A stretch of 29,724 nucleotides of DNA from an uncultured Lachnospiraceae bacterium (GTDB lineage Bacteria; Bacillota; Clostridia; Lachnospirales; Lachnospiraceae): NCBI GenBank assembly GCA_910578715.1, contig CAJTRL010000048.1:1-29724 (forward strand), given 5' to 3'. The translations under genes and the position numbers were made by a program. Shown one piece after another: positions 8,807 through 16,235 of this stretch; positions within the stretch are counted from its first letter, which is position 1, and each line of letters begins with the position of its first letter. Under the pieces are notes generated by a model. It was not told the DNA's origin. It saw only the letters and a list, made by a program, of their open reading frames with translations, and did not search any database.

Positions 8807-9577
8807 ATGCAGCCAATTTTATCATTGCAAAATATTTCTTACTCTTATCATAATCTCAATGGCGAAACACCCGCCCTGTCAAATATCAGTTTTCAGGCGG
8901 CGGAAGGAGAGTTTCTGGCGATTGTCGGACCAAGCGGCTGCGGCAAATCCACCCTTTTGTCCATTATCGCCGGTCTGTTGAAGCCCGAAAGCGGCACCCT
9001 TTCCTTCGGCCGCCCTTCAACCATCGGTTATATGCTTCAGCGTGACCATCTGTTTGAATGGCGTACCATCTACCAGAATGTCATTCTCGGGCTGGAGCTG
9101 AATCATTCGCTGAACGACGAAAATATTCAGTATGTCCTCGGACTGTTAAAAGACTACGGGCTATATTCTTTCAAAGATAAAAGACCTTCTGAATTGTCCG
9201 GCGGAATGCGCCAGCGCGCCGCGCTTATCCGAACGATGGCTATCAGGCCGGACCTTCTGCTTCTGGATGAGCCATTCAGCGCGCTTGATTTTCAGACCCG
9301 GATGACCGTGTCCGTGGATATCGGCAACATCATACGAAATACCGGAAAAACTGCCATTCTGATTACCCACGACCTGTCGGAGGCCATTACCCTCGCCGAC
9401 CGGGTTATCGTTTTATCAAAACGGCCTGCCACGACAAAATCCGAGCTGCCAATTCACTATGATATTGCGCGCACTTCTCCCCTCTCCATACGCAATACGG
9501 ATGTCTATCAGACCTATTTCAATCTTTTATGGAAGGAGCTTTCCGATGATTTTTCAGACCAAAAAGAACAAGAATGA
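8807..9577 (+). CDS. ABC transporter ATP-binding protein, NitT/TauT family
   Basis: This 256-residue protein is the ATPase of an importer in the nitrate/sulfonate/taurine class. Walker A is GPSGCGKST (41-49), the Q-loop region is MLQRDHLFEW (76-85), the signature is LSGGMRQRA (130-138), Walker B is LLLLDEP (150-156) and the switch His is in ITHDLSEA. It would energise the membrane permease encoded next. The substrate cannot be read from the ATPase; nitrate, sulfonate, thiamine-precursor and riboflavin-type systems share this fold. The gene overlaps the permease start by 32 bp, indicating translational coupling. No periplasmic-type binding protein is encoded nearby. Confidence 0.9.
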   Translation: MQPILSLQNISYSYHNLNGETPALSNISFQAAEGEFLAIVGPSGCGKSTLLSIIAGLLKPESGTLSFGRPSTIGYMLQRDHLFEWRTIYQNVILGLELNHSLNDENIQYVLGLLKDYGLYSFKDKRPSELSGGMRQRAALIRTMAIRPDLLLLDEPFSALDFQTRMTVSVDIGNIIRNTGKTAILITHDLSEAITLADRVIVLSKRPATTKSELPIHYDIARTSPLSIRNTDVYQTYFNLLWKELSDDFSDQKEQE

Positions 9578-10364
9578 CCTAACCAGTCAACAGTCCTATA
9601 TTCTGGCGCACCGAAGGCATCATCACAGAATCGCTTTTTTCCGGCTTCTGATTTTGCTCCTCTTTCTGGGGCTCTGGGAAATGGCAACGCGGGCAGGATA
9701 TATTGATATTTTCTTTTTCAGTTCTCCGAGCGCAGTCGTCAGATACCTGTACCAGATGATTCTGGACGCTTCTTTTTTCAAACACACAGGCATCACGCTT
9801 CTGGAAACAGTCGTCAGTTTTCTGCTCGTCACCGTTTTCGGTCTTCTGGCCGCAATGCTTCTGTGGTATCAAAGCAGCCTGTCTGAAATTCTGGAACCTT
9901 ATCTGGTCGTACTAAACTCGCTGCCAAAATCGGCGCTTGCTCCCCTTCTAATCGTCTGGCTCGGCACAGGCTCCAAAACCATTATCGTTGCCGGTATTTC
10001 CGTTGCCGTCTTCGGTTCCGTTATCAGCCTCTATACCGGGTTCTGCCAGGTCGATGAAGAACTGTTAAAACTGATTCTGACGCTTGGCGGCACGCGGAGG
10101 GACGCTCTGTTTAAAGTCATTCTTCCAAGCTCCGTCCCCTTGATTCTGAGCAATATGAAGGTCAATATCGGATTATGTCTTGTAGGCGTCATCATCGGCG
10201 AATTTCTGGCGGCGAGACGGGGGCTCGGCTATCTGATTATTTACGGTTCCCAGGTCTTCCAGCTCAACATGCTGATTACATCCATTATTATCCTCTGCGC
10301 CATCGCCATGATTTTGTATAAGCTGATTCAGAGTCTGGAACATTCTTATAAAAAGAAAAAATAA
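9546..10364 (+). CDS. ABC transporter permease, NitT/TauT family
   Basis: This 272-residue inner-membrane permease has about six hydrophobic segments, including FFRLLILLLFLGLWEMA and VGVIIGEFLA. The cytoplasmic EAA-like loop that contacts the ATPase is at EELLKLILTLGGTRRDALF. The start at 9546 (MIFQTKKNKN) has GGAAGGAG seven bases upstream inside the ATPase gene; the longer open frame beginning at 9459 would overlap the ATPase gene further and lacks support. A terminator hairpin follows just after the stop. The missing solute-binding protein is the notable point: it must be encoded elsewhere, or the system is incomplete. Confidence 0.9.
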   Translation: MIFQTKKNKNDLTSQQSYILAHRRHHHRIAFFRLLILLLFLGLWEMATRAGYIDIFFFSSPSAVVRYLYQMILDASFFKHTGITLLETVVSFLLVTVFGLLAAMLLWYQSSLSEILEPYLVVLNSLPKSALAPLLIVWLGTGSKTIIVAGISVAVFGSVISLYTGFCQVDEELLKLILTLGGTRRDALFKVILPSSVPLILSNMKVNIGLCLVGVIIGEFLAARRGLGYLIIYGSQVFQLNMLITSIIILCAIAMILYKLIQSLEHSYKKKK

Positions 10365-10369
10365 CATCA

Positions 10370-10430
10370 AAACGGCATCATCAGAACCATCCGCCATGCA
10401 GGCCGGGCCGACGATGCCGTTTCTTTTTAT
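10370..10430. terminator. bidirectional terminator between ABC permease and ACT gene
   Basis: A perfect 10-bp stem, AAACGGCATC (10370-10379) with GATGCCGTTT (10413-10422), encloses a 33-base GC-rich loop. On the plus strand it is followed by TTCTTTTTATTTC, suiting termination after the permease. On the minus strand it lies just past the ACT gene stop and leads into TTTTGATGTTATTTTTT, so it probably also ends the large convergent operon. Confidence 0.75.
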
Positions 10431-10442
10431 TTCATTCTTACT

Positions 10443-10874
10443 TTAATGAAGACCCAGGTCCTCTCCCTGAATCGTCCTGATTCCGTTCTTTTCAAAAACA
10501 GCTGTCAGGCCTTCGGCGTCCGCCACGCGAAAAATCATACAGGCCTGTCCGTCTTTCTGTCCGAAAACAGAATACATATATTCTACGTCGATTCCGGCAT
10601 GGGAAATTACGCCAAGCACATTGCTGAGTCCCCCCGGCGTATCCGGAACCGCCGCACCCACGACGGGCGTCATTGTCAGAATAAAGCCCTGCTCCAAAAG
10701 AATGGAAGAAGCTCTGGCCGCATCGTCCACGATAAGCCGGAGAACGCCGTAATCCGCTGTCTCCGCAATGTTAATCGCCCGCATGTTCACCTGATTTTCC
10801 GAAAGAATACCTGTGATGTCCGCAAGCTGTCCCGCTTTGTTTTCCAAAAATACAGAAATCTGTGGTATTGTCAT
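10443..10874 (-). CDS. tandem ACT-domain protein
   Basis: This 143-residue protein contains two ACT domains (about 3-65 and 70-140). The first has the typical ISVFLENKAGQLADITGILSE strand-helix opening; the second has TPGGLSNVLGVISHAGIDVEYMY. ACT domains bind small ligands, most often amino acids, and stand-alone tandem ACT proteins commonly sit next to phenylacetate-CoA ligase and indolepyruvate oxidoreductase genes. It is the last gene of the operon, 60 bp after paaK. I infer a regulatory or sensing role, perhaps for aromatic or branched amino acids; there is no catalytic or DNA-binding domain. The start at 10874 has purine-rich AAGGAG and GGGGA sequences upstream. Confidence 0.88.
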   Translation of the reverse strand: MTIPQISVFLENKAGQLADITGILSENQVNMRAINIAETADYGVLRLIVDDAARASSILLEQGFILTMTPVVGAAVPDTPGGLSNVLGVISHAGIDVEYMYSVFGQKDGQACMIFRVADAEGLTAVFEKNGIRTIQGEDLGLH

Positions 10875-10907
10875 AATGATTCCCCTGCTCCTTTCTCCTG
10901 TCCTGTC

Positions 10908-10961
10908 TTATATTTACCTTTTACCGATGACGCCTTATATTTTCCGTTTATCGATGACGCG
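10908..10961. repeat. 27-bp tandem duplication starting at the paaK stop
   Basis: Two adjacent 27-bp units, 10908-10934 and 10935-10961, match at 23 of 27 positions (both begin TTATATTT and end with CGATGACGC plus one base). The right unit contains the last codons of paaK including its stop codon (10935-10937); the left unit lies in the paaK-ACT spacer. It looks like a diverged duplication of the gene's 3' end. Confidence 0.85.
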
Positions 10962-12233
10962 CACCGCTTTGCCTTCGCTTCGTGTAATGGACTTCGGCGC
11001 CACCAGACGCACTTTGGCATAAATGCCGAGCATTGCCTTGAGCGCTGACACAAGCCCTTTCTCCATCTCCGTAATCTTACCCAGATTATCGGAGAAGTTC
11101 TCCGGCGTCATTTCCACCATGACTTCAATCGTATCCGAATTGTTGACACGGTCCACAATAATCTGATAATTTGCCTGATAGCCCTGTTCCAGAAGCACTG
11201 TTTCAATCTGGGACGGGAATACGTTTACGCCTTTTACGATAAGCATATCATCGCTTCTTCCCATCGGCTTGCTCATCTTCACATGGGTACGCCCACAGGA
11301 GCATTTTTTTCTGGAAAGCACGCAGATATCTCTGGTGCGGTAACGAAGCAGCGGAAACGCTTCTTTGGTAATCGCCGTAAATACCAGCTCGCCCTTGCTT
11401 CCTTCGGGAAGCACTTCTCCCGTGTCAGGGTCGATGATTTCTGCAATAAAATGGTCTTCATTGATGTGCATTCCGGTCTGCTCACTGCACTCAAAAGCAA
11501 CGCCGGGACCGCTTGTTTCCGTAAGTCCATAGATATCATACGCCTTGATGCCCAGTTTGTTCTGAATATCCTGACGCATTTCTTCGCTCCATGCCTCCGC
11601 GCCAAAAATACCGGCCTTCAGTTTAATCTTGTCCCGCAGTCCCCGCTCGTGAATGCTCTCCGCCAGAAAAGCTGCATAAGAGGGCGTACAACAGAGGATG
11701 GTAGCCTCCAGGTCCACCATGAACTGCAGCTGTCTGTCCGTATTTCCTGACGACATGGGCAGCGTCAGACATCCCACTTTATGGCTTCCCCCATTGAGTC
11801 CGGGACCTCCTGTAAAAAGACCGTAACCATAGCAGACATGGCATACATCTCCGTCGGTTCCGCCCGCTGCCGTAATCGCACGGGCACAGCAGTCTTCCCA
11901 CAAATCAATATCATGCTGCGTATAAAAAGCTACCACTCTGCGGCCCGTCGTGCCGGAAGTGGACTGGATGCGGACACAATTTTTTAAAGGCGTTGCCAGA
12001 AGGCCGTAAGGATAAGCCTCCCGCAAATCATCTTTCGTCAGGAAGGGCAGTTTATGCAAATCTTCCACACCCTGGATATCCTCGGGCGCAACCCCTTTTT
12101 CCTCCATCTTTTTCCGATAATAAGGGACATTGTCCCACACATGGCGCACCTGTTTTACCAGTCTTTCGTTCTGCCATGCGAGAATCTGCTCTCTGTCCGC
12201 AGTCTCGATTTCTTTCTGATAATACCGTTCCAT
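10935..12233 (-). CDS. paaK: phenylacetate-CoA ligase family protein (aryl-CoA ligase)
   Basis: This 432-residue AMP-forming ligase activates an aryl acid such as phenylacetate or indoleacetate to its CoA thioester. Family motifs are STSGTTGRRVVAFY (P-loop region), YGLTETSGPGVAFEC, YRTRDICVL and GRSDDMLIVKGVNVFPSQIE leading into the C-terminal domain. Length is normal. The exact substrate is not determined by the sequence. With IorAB upstream it would connect aryl-acetyl-CoA and free aryl acid, in either direction. I chose ATG 12233 (MERYYQKE) because the frame's first ATG (12245) sits directly against the AAAGGAG site. The 3' end carries a 27-bp tandem duplication. Confidence 0.92.
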   Translation of the reverse strand: MERYYQKEIETADREQILAWQNERLVKQVRHVWDNVPYYRKKMEEKGVAPEDIQGVEDLHKLPFLTKDDLREAYPYGLLATPLKNCVRIQSTSGTTGRRVVAFYTQHDIDLWEDCCARAITAAGGTDGDVCHVCYGYGLFTGGPGLNGGSHKVGCLTLPMSSGNTDRQLQFMVDLEATILCCTPSYAAFLAESIHERGLRDKIKLKAGIFGAEAWSEEMRQDIQNKLGIKAYDIYGLTETSGPGVAFECSEQTGMHINEDHFIAEIIDPDTGEVLPEGSKGELVFTAITKEAFPLLRYRTRDICVLSRKKCSCGRTHVKMSKPMGRSDDMLIVKGVNVFPSQIETVLLEQGYQANYQIIVDRVNNSDTIEVMVEMTPENFSDNLGKITEMEKGLVSALKAMLGIYAKVRLVAPKSITRSEGKAVRVIDKRKI

Positions 12234-12255
12234 CTTGATAACCATACTCCTTTCT

Positions 12256-12840
12256 CTACGCGCTCATTCCCGCTTCAAATGCTTTCTTGTTCATTTCCAG
12301 GAATTTGGGCGGTACGCTCTGCTCTATGGCATCCATCCATTCTTCTTTCGTAAAATCGAAATGACTGGCAATTCTTCCGAGCAGCACCAGATTCACAGCC
12401 TTACTGCTTCCCGCTTCTTCCGCAAGCGCCAGCGCGTCAAAAGCGTCTACGCTGATGCCCTGGGCAGACAGTTTTTCTTCCAGATTTTCCGGGTAAAACG
12501 CCGCGCCCGCAATGACAGGCATCGGATTAATCTGCTGACGATTGACAACGATTTTTCCGCCCGTTTTCAAATATTCCGTATAGCGTGCCGCTTCCAGCAG
12601 TTCAAAAGAAAGTATGTAGTCCGCCTGTCCTTTGTCGATAATGGGGGAACAGACCCGCTCTCCCCAACGGACATAGGTAACAACGCTTCCTCCCCGCTGG
12701 CTCATGCCATGCACTTCGCTGACTTTCACGTCATATCCCCTGCCAAGCAGCAGACGTCCAAGCAGTTTGCTGGCAAGCAGCGTGCCCTGTCCGCCTACTC
12801 CTACAATCATCATATTTTTTGTTTCCATCTTTCCTCTCAT
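12256..12840 (-). CDS. iorB: indolepyruvate ferredoxin oxidoreductase, beta subunit
   Basis: This is the small subunit (about 190 residues) of the enzyme that oxidatively decarboxylates aryl-pyruvates such as indolepyruvate and phenylpyruvate to aryl-acetyl-CoA, reducing ferredoxin. The N-terminal IVGVGGQGTLLASKLLGR is characteristic of the 2-oxoacid:ferredoxin oxidoreductase gamma-type domain. The start is uncertain: ATG 12840 has GAGAGGAAGGA upstream, while ATG 12828 (METKNMMIVG) has AGAGGAAAG very close. It lies 18 bp after iorA and 22 bp before paaK, so the genes are cotranscribed. It needs IorA for activity. Confidence 0.93.
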   Translation of the reverse strand: MRGKMETKNMMIVGVGGQGTLLASKLLGRLLLGRGYDVKVSEVHGMSQRGGSVVTYVRWGERVCSPIIDKGQADYILSFELLEAARYTEYLKTGGKIVVNRQQINPMPVIAGAAFYPENLEEKLSAQGISVDAFDALALAEEAGSSKAVNLVLLGRIASHFDFTKEEWMDAIEQSVPPKFLEMNKKAFEAGMSA

Positions 12841-12858
12841 TCCGCAGTCCTTCCTCTC

Positions 12859-14586
12859 TTAACCCAGCGCGTCAAACTTACAAAGCTGTTTACAGACACC
12901 GCACCCTACACAGAGCGTCGCGTCAATCTTCGCCTTACCATCCACCATGCTGATGGCCGGGCATCCGATGTTCATACAGGCTTTACAGCCTTTGCATTTC
13001 TCCGGGTCAGAACAAATGGGGCCCGGATGTTTCACATATTTTAACAGCGCACAGGGACGGCGCGAAATAATGACGGAAGGCTCTTTTGCCGCAAGCTCTT
13101 CCCGGATTGCGTTCTGACATGCTTCCATATCATATGGGTCCACCACTCTTACCCGTCTGATTCCCACGGCATGACACAGACTCTCCAAATCAATCTTCGT
13201 ACAGGGGTCTCCTTTCAGATTATAGCCTGTGGTCGGATTCTGCTGGTGTCCGGTCATTCCCGTAATGGAATTATCCAATATGATGACTGTCGCATTCGAC
13301 TCGTTATAGGCAATATTCATCAGACCCGTTACGCCGGAATGAATAAACGTGGAATCGCCTATCACCGCCACGGTCTTTTCCGCATTCTCCGCCTCTCCGG
13401 CCTTGACAAACCCGTGAAGTCCCGAAACGGAAGCGCCCATACATATCGTCGTATCAATAGCGCTAAGCGGCGGTACGGCTCCCAGCGTATAGCATCCGAT
13501 ATCGCCGAGTACCGTCAGTTTCATTTTTTTCAAAACATAGAAAATGCTGCGATGGGGACATCCCGCGCACATAACCGGAGGTCTTGCGGGAATCTCCTCC
13601 GCAAGAGACGGGCCTGTCTGCACTGCTCTGCCCAGCTTCTCTTTCACCACATTCTGACTCAGTTCCCCGATACCGGAAAACAGCTCCTTCCCGACTGCCG
13701 AAAGCCCCAGATTCTTACAATGTGTCTCGATAAACCCGTCCAGTTCTTCCACCACAATCAGTTTGTCAACAGAATCCGCAAAATCTCTGATTTTCTGTTC
13801 CGGCAAAGGCCATATCATTCCCAGTTTTAGAACCGGATAAGTGTCTCCGAAGGCTTCTTTCACATACTGATAACAGGTGGAAGAAGTAATGATGCCATAG
13901 GAAGCATCCGTTCCCGGCTCGATTCTGTTGATATCCGCCGTTTCAGCCCAGGCAGTCAGCGCTTTGGTACGTTCTTCCACCACCGGATGACGTTTTTTCG
14001 CATAAGCCGGCATCATAATATACTTTGCCGGATTTTTTTCATATTTACTGTGTTCCGGAAGCGTCCGCTCTCCCGTTTCCACGATACTTTGGGAATGGCT
14101 GACGCGGGTGCACATCTTGATGAGCACCGCCGTATCAAATTCTTCCGAAAGTTCATAGGCAAGTTTCGTAAAGGCAAGCGCTTCCGCAGAATCGGAAGGC
14201 TCCAGCATGGGAACTTTGGCCGCCCGCGCATAATGTCTGGAATCCTGTTCATTCTGGGAACTGTGCATGCCGGCGTCATCGGCCACGCCGATTAAAAGGC
14301 CCGCATTCACACCGGTATAGGAAATGGTAAACAACGGGTCCGCGGCCACATTCAGCCCCACATGCTTCATCGCACAGAAACTCCGCTTTCCCGCTAAAGA
14401 AGCGCCAAACGCCGCCTCCAGGGCTACCTTTTCATTGGGCGCCCACTCCGCATATACTTCCTCATATTTTGCCGCACATTCCGTTATCTCCGTACTGGGC
14501 GTTCCGGGATAACTGGACACAAAGCAGCAGCCCGCCTCATATAGGCCTCTGGCAACTGCCTCGTTGCCAAGCATCAGTGTTTTCAT
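12859..14586 (-). CDS. iorA: indolepyruvate ferredoxin oxidoreductase, alpha subunit
   Basis: This 575-residue large subunit carries the thiamine diphosphate site and two [4Fe-4S] clusters. N-terminal MKTLMLGNEAVARGLYEAG begins the pyrimidine-binding domain. Near the middle GDIGCYTLGA, IGDSTFIHSG and the following ILDNSITGMTGHQQNP form the thiamine-diphosphate-binding domain. The C-terminal ferredoxin-like tail (about 525-575) has eight cysteines in two CxxCxxCx(3-4)C sets: C531, C534, C537, C542 and C559, C562, C565, C569. Together with IorB it converts aryl-pyruvate plus CoA to aryl-acetyl-CoA and CO2 with ferredoxin, and is reversible in some anaerobes. The start at 14586 has GGAGG five bases upstream. 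It is cotranscribed with the symporter gene 30 bp upstream. Confidence 0.96.
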   Translation of the reverse strand: MKTLMLGNEAVARGLYEAGCCFVSSYPGTPSTEITECAAKYEEVYAEWAPNEKVALEAAFGASLAGKRSFCAMKHVGLNVAADPLFTISYTGVNAGLLIGVADDAGMHSSQNEQDSRHYARAAKVPMLEPSDSAEALAFTKLAYELSEEFDTAVLIKMCTRVSHSQSIVETGERTLPEHSKYEKNPAKYIMMPAYAKKRHPVVEERTKALTAWAETADINRIEPGTDASYGIITSSTCYQYVKEAFGDTYPVLKLGMIWPLPEQKIRDFADSVDKLIVVEELDGFIETHCKNLGLSAVGKELFSGIGELSQNVVKEKLGRAVQTGPSLAEEIPARPPVMCAGCPHRSIFYVLKKMKLTVLGDIGCYTLGAVPPLSAIDTTICMGASVSGLHGFVKAGEAENAEKTVAVIGDSTFIHSGVTGLMNIAYNESNATVIILDNSITGMTGHQQNPTTGYNLKGDPCTKIDLESLCHAVGIRRVRVVDPYDMEACQNAIREELAAKEPSVIISRRPCALLKYVKHPGPICSDPEKCKGCKACMNIGCPAISMVDGKAKIDATLCVGCGVCKQLCKFDALG

Positions 14587-14616
14587 AGGTTCCTCCATTC
14601 CGAAGCTCTAACGCTT

Positions 14617-16173
14617 TCATTCTTCTGACTGTTCGCCGATGGAATCCGTCACGGAAACGGTCACCTTCTTCTGATAACAGGAAAAAATTTCATCCAGCTT
14701 CCGGGGGCCGGGCGCTTTGGTTACAACACTCACCAACGGCACGATAATAAGCCCTGCCAGCATGCAGAAAGCGCCGGCGTTAATCGGTGACTGCAGATAA
14801 GCGGGAAACTGCGGGCGGAAAAAGATATTCGCAAGCATCACCACCGTTGAAAACAGAAAACTCACCCAGCAGGCCGCTTTGGTAGTACGTTTCCAATACA
14901 GTCCGTAAAGGAAAGGCGCAAGAAATGCTCCGGCTAACGCTCCCCAGCTCACACCCATGAGCTGCGCAATAAACGTGACGTTGGAACGGTACTGTATCAG
15001 CGCAAGCACCACGGAAATCATAATAAATACTACCAGAAGAATCCGCATCCATCTGACCTGTTTCTTCTCATCCATCTCTTTTATAATATTACCTTTAATA
15101 AAGTCCAGCGTCAAGGTTGAGCTCGATGCCAAAACCAGGGAAGAAAGCGTGGACATAGAAGCGGAAAGCACCAGAATCACCACTACCGCAATCAGTATGG
15201 TCGGAAGTCCCGATAACATCGTGGGTACTACCGAATCATAGCCGTTTGCCGCAATGTCTATTTTATCACTGAAAAGCCGCCCGAAGCCGCCCAGAAAATA
15301 ACAGCCGCCCGCAACAATCGTCGCAAACACCGTGGAAATAATCATCCCTTTGTTGATTGCGCTTTCGCTCTTAATCGCATAAAATTTCTGGACCATCTGA
15401 GGCAGCCCCCAGGTACCCAGACTGGTGAGTATCACTACGCCAAGCAGTCCCGCCGGGTCCGGTCCGAAAAAGGAATTGAATACGCCCGGCGCCGTTGAAA
15501 CCGTCTCATCGCTTACGGCAGACAGTTTATCGAGCGCCGCAAGGAATCCTCCCTGACTGTTCAGTACCGCGAAAATGACGGCTATAATACCGAAAATCAT
15601 GATAATACCCTGAATAAAATCGTTGATGGCGGTAGCCATATAGCCGCCCGCAATGACATAAATGCCCGTGAGAACTGCCATCACAATCACGCACACGCTG
15701 TAATCGATATCAAAAGCCATTCCGAAAAGACGGCTTAATCCGTTATAAAGACTTGCCGTATAAGGAATCAGAAAAATAAAAATAATTGCAGAAGCCGCCA
15801 GTTTTAACGGCTTGCTCTCAAAACGCTGCCCGAAAAACTCCGGCATGGTTGCGCTGTCCAGATGCTGTGTCATGATACGGGTACGGCGTCCCAGTACCGC
15901 CCAGGCAAGGAGAGAGCCAAGAAAAGCATTTCCCAGACCGGCCCAGGTAGCGGCAATTCCGTATTTCCAGCCGAACTGTCCCGCATACCCCACGAAAACA
16001 ACTGCCGAAAAATAGCTGGTGCCATATGCAAAAGCAGTCAGCCACGGCCCCACGCTCCTTCCGCCGAGCACAAACCCGTTCACATCCGTGGCATGTTTAC
16101 GGCAGTAAAGCCCGATGCCGACCATCACGCCAAAGAAAATGATAAGCATAATCAGTTTGATAAATAAATCCAT
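14617..16173 (-). CDS. sodium:solute symporter (SSS family)
   Basis: This protein of about 518 residues has about thirteen hydrophobic segments and belongs to the sodium:solute symporter family. The N-terminal helix is LFIKLIMLIIFFGVMVGIGLYC, followed by FVLGGRSVGPWLTAFAYGTSYFSA, the usual TM1-TM2 core. It would import a solute with Na+. Family members carry proline, pantothenate, sugars or carboxylates; here the operon makes an aryl carboxylate or aromatic amino acid a reasonable guess, but nothing in the protein fixes it. The start at 16173 (MDLFIKL) has GGAGGAATCT immediately upstream; the longer frame to 16221 lacks support. It sits between the acyl-CoA ligase and iorA. Confidence 0.9.
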   Translation of the reverse strand: MDLFIKLIMLIIFFGVMVGIGLYCRKHATDVNGFVLGGRSVGPWLTAFAYGTSYFSAVVFVGYAGQFGWKYGIAATWAGLGNAFLGSLLAWAVLGRRTRIMTQHLDSATMPEFFGQRFESKPLKLAASAIIFIFLIPYTASLYNGLSRLFGMAFDIDYSVCVIVMAVLTGIYVIAGGYMATAINDFIQGIIMIFGIIAVIFAVLNSQGGFLAALDKLSAVSDETVSTAPGVFNSFFGPDPAGLLGVVILTSLGTWGLPQMVQKFYAIKSESAINKGMIISTVFATIVAGGCYFLGGFGRLFSDKIDIAANGYDSVVPTMLSGLPTILIAVVVILVLSASMSTLSSLVLASSSTLTLDFIKGNIIKEMDEKKQVRWMRILLVVFIMISVVLALIQYRSNVTFIAQLMGVSWGALAGAFLAPFLYGLYWKRTTKAACWVSFLFSTVVMLANIFFRPQFPAYLQSPINAGAFCMLAGLIIVPLVSVVTKAPGPRKLDEIFSCYQKKVTVSVTDSIGEQSEE

Positions 16174-16235
16174 AGATTCCTCCATTCTATCCTGTAAAGG
16201 CTTTATTCCCGCGAGGGTCAATTACAAGATATCTC

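Noticed and set aside
12235..13044. 269-codon plus-strand frame opposite iorB and iorA
   Set aside because: It spans two well-supported genes and their junction, with no independent evidence.
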